A stretch of DNA of 64,000 nucleotides, from NCBI GenBank assembly GCA_009823505.1, contig VZQC01004693.1, forward strand, positions 4,056,556-4,120,555. Direction: 5' to 3'. Of this stretch, positions 56,468-64,000 are shown in pieces. The position numbers and the translations under genes were made by a program. The stretch's first letter is position 1. The number at the start of each line of letters is the position of its first letter. The DNA comes from Rhizomys pruinosus (Eukaryota > Chordata > Mammalia > Rodentia > Spalacidae). The notes beneath the pieces were generated by a model, which was given only the letters and a program-made list of their open reading frames with translations, searched no databases and had not been told where the DNA came from.

Positions 56468-56832
56468 AACCCTGTGGGGGTTTGAAAGAGTGTCCCCCAT
56501 AGACTTTAAGTATTCAGACATTTTGTCTCCAGTTGGTGGCACTTTTTTTGGAGGTCTTAGAAGGTGTGGCCATGCTAGAGGAAGTATGTCACTGGGGGCG
56601 GGCTTAGTGAGTTTAACAAGCCTTGTGGTCTCCAGTCTCTCTCTGCTTCCTGTGCTCTTTGCAAGATGTGACCCTCGGCTTGCTGCTCCAGCTCTAGCCA
56701 CCATGCCTCCCACCACAATGGACTCTAATTCCCTGGAACCGTCAATCATAAGCTCAAATAAACTCTTCCTTTTATAAGTTCCTTGGTCATGGTGTTTTAT
56801 CATAGCAACAGAAAAGTGACTAATACAAACCC
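56468..56832 (+). mobile_element. Solo MaLR-type LTR (family A) with perfect 5-bp target duplication
   Basis: LTR at 56473-56827: TGTGGGGGTTTGAAAGAGTGTCC start, caaataaactcttcc poly(A) signal, TAATACA end. aaccc lies exactly on both sides (56468-56472 and 56828-56832). Same family and orientation as 45235-45581. The minus frame at 56447-56872 runs across it by chance. Confidence 0.95.
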
Positions 56833-57120
56833 AAACTTTCAAATAGGAATTATTTATATTTATCCAAAACATTATTCAATAATTGAAATGAAACTGTAAA
56901 ATGCAATAGTGTCAAGTAAGAAAGTGTAACTCCTTATCTTTAATGGGAAAGTTGCCACTTTAATAAAGATGTTACTGGAAAAAAAAGAATGCTAAACGGA
57001 AACTCAAAAACATGTGAATGTATAAAACTTACTGGCAGATGTGAGGATAGAGACAAAGAGAGTACTGAACACTGTACTAGTGCTAGTCACTTTAAATTAT
57101 GTGTAAAAGTTTTTTGCTTG
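56833..57120. other. AT-rich, no feature
   Basis: Nothing supported. Confidence 0.4.
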
Positions 57121-57297
57121 GTTTTGTTTTTTTTTTTTGTTTTTTTTTGTTTTTTTTTGGGAGACAGGATCTCCCTAGTTGGCCCAGCTGCGGTGCTCCA
57201 CTTGTAGACAAGGCTGGTCTTGAATCACAAAGATCTGCCTGCCTCTGCCTCCCAATTTTTTTTTTTAAAGGCATGCACCACACATGCCAGGCAAAGT
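57121..57297 (-). mobile_element. B1 SINE with many small deletions
   Basis: T-rich tail, then gggagacaggatctccctag, acaaggctggtcttgaatcac, agatctgcctgcctctgcctccc, an unusual T-run, and catgcaccacacatgccaggc. Several single-base losses compared with other copies. Confidence 0.88.
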
Positions 57298-57329
57298 TTT
57301 TAAGACAGTAACATTTAAGACAGTAACAT

Positions 57330-58920
57330 CTTTTTCCTGGTGAGGAAAAGACTTTCTAATAAGACAGAGCAGCTGGACAAGAAATAAGGTCAACGTTGGC
57401 AAATGGGACTCATCAAACTCAAAAGCTTCTTTGTATAGCAAAAGGAAACAGAATCCAAGGAAGTGAAGAGGAAAACTCCAGAGTGAGAGGGAAATCTTCA
57501 CTATGTGACTCATTCTGACATAGCAGAGATTAACGTCAAGAATATATAGACTACTCAAAAAAACAAAAAAAAAGAAAAACAAATGACCTACTCAAAGTTG
57601 GAATAAAGAGCTGAAAGAGACTTCACCAGTGAGAGTGAAGTAAAAGATGGCGAGAAAATTAATAAAAAGTGTTCAAATCATAATAATTAAGGAAATGCAA
57701 ATTAAAACCACTCTCAAATATCAACTCACTCCAATACAAACTGGCTAAGACCAAGAAACACAAAGAAAAACTGATAAAATAAAAAAAAAGGGGAATCACT
57801 CATCCACTGTGTGGGAATGTAAAACTCCACAACATTATGGAGGAAAGCAGTATGGGAAACCTTTAAAAAACTCAAAATGTGAAGCCAGGCTGGTGGCACA
57901 CGCCTTAATCCTAGCACTTGGGAGGCATAGGCAGGCGGTCTTTTTTTGAGTTCAAGGCCAGCCTGGTCTACAGAGTGAGTTCCAGGACCTGTGAGGCTAC
58001 AGGGAAACTCTGTCTCGAAAAGACCCGAAAAAAAAAAAAAAAAAAAAAAAAAAACAAAAAACCTCAAAATGTGGCCCTACTACCTGACCCAGCCATACCA
58101 CTCCTGGGTATATACCCACAGACTCTCCTAACGCAAAAGATACATGCCACCACCATGTTATGCAGCTGCGTTTCACAAAGAGCGAAGAGCTGGAACCAAC
58201 CCCAAAAATGCCCCAAAAGGCGAGTGGATGACAAAAAATGTGGGATACGACCACTGAAGGTGGACGAGCCAGCAGGAAAGAAGAGCCATTAAAGAATTGA
58301 CAGTAGCTGACTCACAGAGGAGGAATGATAGCGATGGGCGGAGAAACCATCAACAACGTGGCAACATCACTAATAATTAGGGAAATGCAAATTCAGACCA
58401 CTTTAAGATATCATCACTCCAATAATAATGGCACGGGGCTTCAAGAAACAACAAACATGATTTACTCAAATGCTGGAGAGTGTTGTGGGAAAGGCGGAAC
58501 ACTCATCCATTGCTGGTCGGGAATGTTTGTAAAACTGAAGCCACTATGGAAAAGCAGTGGTGGGAATCCTTAGAGACTCAAATGAGCTTGCCATTTGACC
58601 CGTCATACCCACTCCTGGGTATCTGTCCACACAAACACTCATCTATCTTTCTCCCGACTCGGGTATTACTGCTATGTGTGGCAGTGACGTATATGTTACC
58701 TATTTTGAGTCATATCCAATTAACGCGCGGAGGCAACCTGTTTATTCCTAAACATAAAAAAAACACTGAGCGGAAAGATGCAGGATTAGTTATGGCCAAA
58801 TGTGCATGATCTGGGGTGGGATGGGGGGAAATGGAAAGGGGACTATGTCCAAACGGAACTGAGAATGATGTCTGAAATACACACAACATTCAATAAAAGC
58901 ATAAAAAAGGAAAACTAGAA
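57330..58920 (+). mobile_element. L1 ORF2 C-terminus to 3' end, internally duplicated and indel-rich
   Basis: Sense L1: gaaaagactttctaa (57346), gaagtgaagaggaaaactcc, then ttaaggaaatgcaaattaaaacc (57688) up to about 58270. The same segment starts again near 58340 (ttagggaaatgcaaattcag) and continues to the 3'UTR G-tract and aataaaagc. The two passes differ, and both show frequent single-base gains and losses. Interrupted by a B1 at 57882-58058. No usable frame remains. Confidence 0.85.
57865..58077 (+). mobile_element. B1 SINE inside L1, with target duplication
   Basis: aaactcaaaatgtg and aacctcaaaatgtg flank a sense B1 (57882-58027, ggtggcacacgcc ... gaaactctgtctcg) with about 27 A. A young insertion into the L1. 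Confidence 0.95.
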
Positions 58921-59234
58921 AAACAAAAACAAAAAAAAAAAAAAAAAAAAAAAAAATAAATTATGGGCTGGAGAGATGGCCTAGCGGTTGAGAGTGCCGA
59001 CCGCTCTTGCAGAGGACTCGGGTTCGATCCCCAGCACCCACATGGCGGCTGAGAGCCGTCTGAAACTCCAATTCCAGGAGAACTCCAGTTCCAGGGGAGT
59101 CCGACACCCTCTTGTGACCTCCGCGGCGTTGCACGTCATGGGTGCACAGACTTGCATGCAGACAATACATTCGTACACATAAGGAAATAAATAAAATTAA
59201 AAAAAAAATTAAAAAATATATATATAAATTATGG
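58921..59234 (+). mobile_element. B2 SINE, young type, with 11-bp target duplication
   Basis: ataaattatgg is found before (about 58956) and after (59224-59234) a sense B2 that is close to consensus: gctggagagatggcctagcgg, B box gggttcgatcccc, 17-bp duplication, CpGs intact (ccgcggcgttgcacg). It landed in the L1 poly(A) tail at 58932-58956. Confidence 0.96.
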
Positions 59235-60004
59235 CATCAGCAAGCAGAGAAGTAAAAGTAGCATTTTTATGTGTAATTGAAGTGACTAGCTTAAAATAAA
59301 CTGTTGCAACTAAATCACTCATGGTAACTACAAAAAAAAAAAAACACAGAATATACAGAAAATAAAAAGAACCTAAATGAGTGAATAGTCTTACAAAAAA
59401 ATAAAAGATAAAAGGTAAGACCACACAAGAGGAAAAGAGGAACTCAGAATACAGAAAACTATTAACAATAATTATTTAAAATGTAAATGTTTTAATCAAT
59501 CTAATCAAAAGATATAGAGTTGCTGATTGGGAATTTTTTTTACTCCTCCTCCCCCCACAGGAAAAAAGAAATAGTTTATTTTGAATCCAAATATGGGTGA
59601 ATATGGCCTAGATAAAAACAGATTCAAATCTTCCCAAATACCATGTTCCAACATACTAACAGTTTCATGAAGTGTCATGGTAGCAGAAAAAAGGTAATCA
59701 TAAACCAAATTACTTTTCAAATATATTGATGTAAATAGCAGATAGGTGGGTTACTGTGAAGTGCAGGAACCTCTACTATCAGCCTTAGATTCTCTCTGTG
59801 GACATTCTTAGCTTTTAGGTTTGTGGGAGCTAGTGTTCTGATAATTTCATACATCTCATGTGATAGTTGCAAGGACTTTAGGTCACAAGCAGATGACAAT
59901 AATGGCTGTTTAAGGGGCCAGGATAGCCCGAGATCATTTGTAATTAGGCCAAGGGCCTGCCACATTCCAACCTCTTCATAATCACTGACATGTGCTTTTC
60001 TTAA
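59235..60004. other. No gene or clear repeat seen
   Basis: AT-rich. Nothing supported. Confidence 0.4.
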
Positions 60005-61200
60005 TATATATTTTAAGTTAAATTTTTATTGAATTTTTGTGGATTTCACATAATTCATCTTAATTATATTTAGCCCCACCTTCCTTATTTGTATTCCTCC
60101 GCAGCCTGCACACAGGACTTCACACATTTTGTCATAGATAAGGCCTATCAAGTCAAGTTTGTGTATCCAGATGACCATCAAGATGAGTTTATCCACTGGA
60201 GCCTGTTTACCACTCACTTAAAGAAAACCAACTCAAACTCATTCAGCAGCAGTCAGCTGCCAGTACTTCCTGCAAAGTTGGGGCCTCTTGCCCATTTCCC
60301 CAGTTCTATGCTGATTTATGTCTGATTGAGTTTGTATGGGTCCTGTGCATTCTTGTCACTATGTTGTATGTTCATCCAAGCAAGGTCCAAGGGGCCTGGA
60401 AGACTATCATTTCCTGTTTCCATATAGTCATGCACTCCTCCCTTGGCCCTTACAATCTCTCTACTCCTCCTCCACAAAGGTCCCTGAGCCATGTGTGCCT
60501 GAAGGAATCACATTCTGCAATTTCTTATTCTCTACACTTTGGCCAATTGTGGAATTTTGTGTTCCTTGCCCTCTGTTGCATGAGGAAGCTTCACTGATAA
60601 GTGTTGGGAGATGCATTAGCATTTTTCTACTCCTTGTTCCACTATGTTCTGTGAGCCTTACATATAAAGGTTCCTTTGTATATGTGTCACTTAGGGTTGG
60701 ACATCTCACAGACACTTATTCCCTGTATGTGACCAGTTGTAGAACTCTGTAATAATCTCTACCTATTGCGAAGGAAGCTTCTTTGATGAGTGGTGACTGG
60801 CATACTTGTCTGTAAATATAAGGATCCATATATTTAGCATATACTAAGAAATTATGTTTGTCTGGGAAGATGACAGATTTAGGGTTTTCTCTAAGATCTA
60901 TGACATCTCCAGCCATGTGTATCTGGCTATGTTTAGAGTGCCCCCAAATGAGTTATATCCCACTGAGTGAGCTTTCTGTCCAATTCTTCAAGATTGAAGT
61001 TCCACTACTGCACCACTATAGCATGTTGTGCTGGTTATTGTTGTTATTCGGCTTTAAAGCTGAGGTGGAACTATTGATTTTCTACCATAGCAGCTTGATA
61101 GTACCCTCTAGAACTATGAGAGCTACTCTTTAGGGAGGAGGCTACCAGGTAAATTCCAGCCCCATTTCTCTAAGTCCTGTGTTTGAAGTATTGTAGGAAC
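60005..61200 (-). mobile_element. Old L1 3'UTR (Lx-like), long
   Basis: Antisense 3'UTR from ttttattgaatttttgtgg (3' terminus) through gccagtacttcctgcaaagttggggcc and gtgagccttacatataaagg to ctagaactatgagagctac. Its first 450 bp align to 40.5 and 46.8 kb. Open frames such as 60336-60752 (138 codons) lie entirely within this non-coding repeat. Confidence 0.8.
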
Positions 61201-61452
61201 CTCCTCTGGGCCAGCCGGCAGGGTTCCAAGATCCTGACCAAGAAAGAGGTGAGTAAGGACAGAGTCAAACACCACATACCCTGGGAGTTGGGTGAAAAGC
61301 AGGGAAAATGCGAGCACCTGCTAACTCATTTAATATGGGAAAGACAAGGATTTATATATGATCATCCTCTGCTTCTTCTGGAAATGCATCAGGTGCTGAG
61401 AAGGCTGGAAAATCAGAAGCTGAGGTCATATGGTCACATAACATCATCATAG

Positions 61453-61706
61453 AAATCAACAGCCAGGGATGGAGAGATGGCCTAGTGGTTAAGAGTGCTG
61501 ACTGCTCTCGCAGAGGACCCAGGTTCGACCTCCAGCACCCACATGGCTGTTGAGAACCATCTTTAACTCCAGATCCAGGGGAATCTGACACCCTCTTCTG
61601 ACCTCCGTGGCATTGCACAACACGGGTGCACAAATGTACTTGCCGACAGTACATTCATAAACATTTAAAAAATTAAATAAAAAAAAATTTCAAAAATCAA
61701 CAGCCA
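61453..61706 (+). mobile_element. B2 SINE inside the SMC4 pseudogene, 13-bp target duplication
   Basis: aaatcaacagcca at 61453-61465 and 61694-61706 encloses a sense B2 (gatggagagatggcctagtgg, B box variant ggttcgacctcc). It lacks the 17-bp duplication. The pseudogene reads continuously (EIN to SHKLKAQQ) once the insert is set aside. Confidence 0.95.
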
Positions 61707-61870
61707 CAAACTCAAGGCCCAACAAGACAAACCTGACAAAACAAACAAGCAGCCAGATGAATGTGCCTCTTGCTATCACCAAATCTCAAGTAGCCATCAA
61801 GACTGCCAACAGAAATCTTAAAAAGTCACAAGGCTCCAGCTTGCACACAGAGAAAGAAACAAAAGACACC

Positions 61871-62106
61871 AAAAAAGAAATACAGGATTTGAGGCTGGAG
61901 AGATGGCCTAGCGGTTAAGAGTGCTGACTGCTCCTGCAGAGGACCTGGGTTTGATCCCCAGCACCCACATGGTGGCTGAGAACTGTCTGTAACTCCAATT
62001 CCAGGAGAACTCCAGCTCCAGGGGAATCCGACACCCTCTTCTGACCTCCACAGCATTGCATGACATGGGTGCACAGACCTACATGCAGACAGTACATTCA
62101 TACAAA

Positions 62107-62142
<36 letters not shown>

Positions 62143-62179
62143 AAATTTTTTTTAAATTAAAAAAAGAAATACAGGATTT
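61871..62179 (+). mobile_element. Second B2 SINE inside the SMC4 pseudogene, 19-20-bp target duplication
   Basis: aaaaagaaatacaggattt is on both sides (ends 61890 and 62179). Sense B2 with the 17-bp duplication and an (AAAT)n tail (62104-62143). It split the codons for EIQDL/TAE of the pseudogene. Confidence 0.96.
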
Positions 62180-62683
62180 AACAGCAGAGCCAAAAAACCA
62201 TTGAGGACAAAGCAGCAGAGGTCATGAAATATACAAATGCTAGAGAAGAGTCCCCACCAGAGATCCTGAAAGAACATCATTGCCTGCTTCAAGAACCAAA
62301 AGTTATTCAAGAAAATGAACATGCTCTTCAAAAAGATGCACCCAACATTAAGTTGAAATTTGAGCAAATAGATGGTCACATTGCTGAACATAATTCCAAA
62401 ATAAAATACTGACAAAAAGAGAGAAGGTTTCAGTTCTAAGCACAGAGGTCCCCGAAGCAATCAAGAATCTAGACTCCACAACAAATCAAATTGCACTTTT
62501 GGAAACTCAGTGTCATAAAACGAAGCCAAACCCCTTCGCCATTGCAGAGTATAAAAAGGAAGAATCACACCCACAATGAGTAGCAGAATTGGACAAAATC
62601 ACTTCCTAAAGAGATAGTTTCAGACAGGAGCAGAAAGATCTTCAAAAACAAAGTATGAACGAATTTGTGGCAGGTTTTTATGT

Positions 62684-62974
62684 TTTTTATATTTTTATAT
62701 GCTTTTTATATTTTTATGTTTTATGTTTTTAATTTGATTTACAGTACCCAAATTTTTGGCTTTTCAATCTTTCAATCATTTTTTAAGTATTCACATTTTA
62801 AAGTTTGCATGTGCATATCTAGTCTGGCATGCCAAATAATTCTGTGCACATAAAAGATGAAACTTGAAGTGGCCACTTTGTCTGAGAGAACATTTACAAG
62901 GACTGACAAATACATAAAAAAAAACTTAGACTGAGAGGATACTAGACACACCTTACATGCAAAAACTTGGATGC
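62684..62974. other. AT-rich, no feature
   Basis: Starts with a tttttatat-rich run directly at the pseudogene's 3' break. No gene seen. Confidence 0.45.
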
Positions 62975-62978
62975 AGTT

Positions 62979-63445
62979 GGGCCAGAGGGTCGGGCCAGTG
63001 CTCTGCAACTTTGCGTGGGCTGCCAGGAAGCCACTTGGGCAAGCAGCTTTGCAGGTGGGCTCGTTCAGGGGCCGGGGCCGCTAGGGGGTCGTGTCTCTGG
63101 GCGGGACCACCCTACGTCTTTCTTTTGTGCCAGGGCAGAGGGTCGGGCCAGTGCTCTGCACCTTTGCGTGGGCTGCCGGGAAGCCACTTGGGCAAGCAGC
63201 TTTGCAGGTGGGCTCGTTCCGGGGCTGGGACTGCTAGGGGGTCATGTGTCTGGGCAGGACCGCCCTACGTCTTTCTTTTGCGCCAGGGCAGAGGGTCGGG
63301 CCAGAGGGTCGGGCCAGTGCTCTGCACCCTTGTGCGGGCTGCCGGGAAGCCATTTGGGCAAGCAGCTTTGCAGGTGGGCTCGTTCCGGGGCTGGGGTCGC
63401 TAGGGGGTCGTGCTCTGCACCTTTGCGCGGGCTGCCGGGGCGCGG
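62979..63445 (+). promoter_or_regulatory. L1 5'UTR monomer array (CpG-rich promoter), 153-bp type
   Basis: The core gggccagtgctctgca begins at 62992, 63145 and 63311 and in shortened form (gtgctctgc) at 63410, giving spacings of 153, 166 (with a 13-bp internal duplication of gagggtcgggcca) and 93. Each unit repeats gggctgccgggaagcc, ttgggcaagcagctttgcag and gctagggggtcg. CpG is frequent, in contrast to the rest of the window. In mouse, such monomers are the L1 promoter; the role here is inferred from their position ahead of an L1 ORF1. Confidence 0.9.
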
Positions 63446-63687
63446 GCTAGGTCAGACATATTCACCCCCCCCCCTGAGATTGGTGAGAATCCAAGTGGAC
63501 CTTTATTTTTTTGAGAACCTTCAGAACAAGAAGAGAAGAGTGGTTTACAAAATGGAAAAGTAGACAAGTCAATACTCCATAAACAAGGAGGAGGAAGGGG
63601 GGGGAAGCATCTGAAGGAGGAAAGCAAAACCATCCCCTAACACAGTGAAAAGGTATTTGTGATCTGAACCACAAAAGGGAAGTCCAC

Positions 63688-64000
63688 ATGCCAGGGACAC
63701 GACGAAGGGACAACATGGGAAAGGCACAGGAAAATCCTGCACCAAGCGCTACCAAACCAGTAGGAGATAGCTACAATGGGAACCCCTTGGAGGAGACCCA
63801 AGGAACAGACCTTAGAGGAATAATTGCAGACCTATGCAGAGAAATTAAAGAACAAAAAGAGGAATTCAGAGAACTAAAGAGAGAGAATGAAAAACTCAAA
63901 AAGGACCTAGAGGGATACAGTGACAAACATCAGAAAGAACTAAAGGAACAGATTGACAAACTCCAGAAAGAACTAGAGGAAGAAAAAAAAATAAAGAATA
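63688..64000 (+). CDS. L1 ORF1p, N-terminal part, open to the end of the window
   Basis: ORF1p is the L1 RNA-binding protein that forms trimers and packages L1 RNA with ORF2p. The frame from 63688 (MPGTRRRDNMGK...) or from the in-frame second ATG at 63715 (better Kozak context, A at -3 and G at +4) has no stop for about 104 codons and runs off the edge. The first 40 residues are a low-complexity N-terminus. From about residue 45 the sequence is Leu/Glu/Lys-rich with heptad spacing (IIADLCREIKEQKEEFRELK; KELKEQIDKLQKELEEE), the trimerising coiled coil. The RRM and CTD would follow outside. The same N-terminus at 10670 supports the 63688 start. Confidence 0.88.
   Translation, partial: MPGTRRRDNMGKAQENPAPSATKPVGDSYNGNPLEETQGTDLRGIIADLCREIKEQKEEFRELKRENEKLKKDLEGYSDKHQKELKEQIDKLQKELEEEKKIKN

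Larger units (their letters stand above)
61385..62683 (+). pseudogene. SMC4: SMC4 processed pseudogene (condensin subunit), twice interrupted by B2
   Basis: SMC4 is the condensin ATPase that pairs with SMC2 to compact chromosomes. Pieces of the second coiled coil are readable in order: AEKAGKSEAEV (61401), KLKAQQDKPDKTNKQPDECA (61710), NLKKSQGSSLHTEKE (61816, frameshifted), VIQENEHALQKDAPNIKLK (62302), EQIDGHIAEHNSKIKY (62362). They continue as NQIALLETQCHKTKPN (62487), VAELDKITS (62581) and MNEFVAGFY (62653). The conserved Trp after KIKY is a stop, and about 14 residues are deleted next. Further stops and frameshifts follow. There are no introns across this long segment, so it is a retrocopy. 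It lacks the ATPase head, hinge and N-terminus. The copy ends abruptly at about 62683 without poly(A). Confidence 0.92.
62979..64000 (+). mobile_element. 5' end of a full-length L1, continuing past the window
   Basis: Monomer array, then a non-monomeric 5'UTR (63446-63687, with a C10 run and agaaccttcagaacaag shared with the 10.4-kb L1), then ORF1. Retained CpGs and an open ORF1 suggest it is among the youngest L1s here. Confidence 0.92.

Noticed and set aside
58967..59223. tRNA gene, because of A- and B-box-like sequences
   Set aside because: The boxes belong to the tRNA-derived head of B2. No cloverleaf with acceptor pairing can be drawn.
60336..60752. 138-codon frame with a secretory-looking composition
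   Set aside because: Entirely inside an antisense L1 3'UTR; related copies at 40.5 and 46.8 kb do not keep the frame.
61385..62683. Functional exon of SMC4
   Set aside because: Stops, frameshifts, a deletion of about 14 residues, two SINE insertions and loss of the ATPase head show that it is a decayed retrocopy.
62979..63445. CpG island of a host gene
   Set aside because: CpG density is explained by the L1 monomer array followed directly by ORF1; no host exon follows.
62957..63563. 148- and 198-codon overlapping frames rich in Gly/Ala/Arg/Trp with internal repeats
   Set aside because: They are the L1 5'UTR monomers, whose GC-rich repeats lack stops. The real coding start is ORF1 at 63688 or 63715.

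Overview
This is 64 kb of mammalian, rodent-type DNA. I find no intact cellular gene. Almost everything recognisable is retrotransposon-derived. B1 (7SL-derived), B2 (tRNA-derived) and B4-like SINEs, together with MaLR-type LTRs and rodent L1, point to a mouse-related (myodont/muroid) rodent. The younger B2 copies end differently from the B2 I know from house mouse and rat: they carry a 17-bp internal tandem duplication and a 'gcattgcatgacatgggtgcacagac' type tail. The species is therefore probably not Mus or Rattus. I cannot name the family.

Layout. 0-10 kb: AT-rich non-repeat sequence sprinkled with SINEs, including a B2-B1 composite at 8.7 kb. 10.1-14.7 kb: a 5'-complete but dead L1 (+) with two 5'UTR monomers and a deletion joining ORF1 to ORF2. 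15-21 kb: quiet sequence with (GAT)n tracts, a striking 24-bp perfect hairpin at 19.7 kb and a tiny poly(A) retrocopy at 20.4 kb. 21.9-23.9 kb: minus-strand L1 broken by a B1 with a long GAA tail, a second B1 and a local duplication. 26.1-32.1 kb: two head-to-head L1s, the plus copy holding large ORF1 and ORF2 remnants. 33-37 kb: a short two-LTR MaLR element (34.8-36.0 kb) and a 60-bp tandem repeat. 37.4-42.7 kb: L1 3' ends, B2s with clear target-site duplications, and one unassigned 1.5-kb stretch. 44-49.6 kb: B2, two solo LTRs with perfect 5-bp target duplications, L1 3'UTR pieces and a 67-bp triplication. 49.6-53.9 kb: mostly non-repeat DNA, including an AT-rich block that looks like possible conserved non-coding sequence. 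53.9-55.8 kb: a textbook twin-primed (5'-inverted) L1. 57.1-58.9 kb: a scrambled, indel-rich L1. 60-61.2 kb: an old L1 3'UTR. 61.4-62.7 kb: a decayed SMC4 (condensin) retropseudogene hit twice by B2. 62.98-64.0 kb: the start of a young-looking L1, with a CpG-rich monomer promoter and an ORF1 that is still open when the window ends.

Nothing here works as an operon or pathway. The only sequence that may still be active is the L1 beginning at about 62.98 kb. The nested insertions allow relative dating: the SMC4 pseudogene is older than its two B2s, and old L1 3'UTR at 46 kb is older than the solo LTR inside it. Family calls rest on remembered consensus sequence and on internal comparison between copies in this window; boundaries without a stated duplication are good to roughly 10-30 bp.
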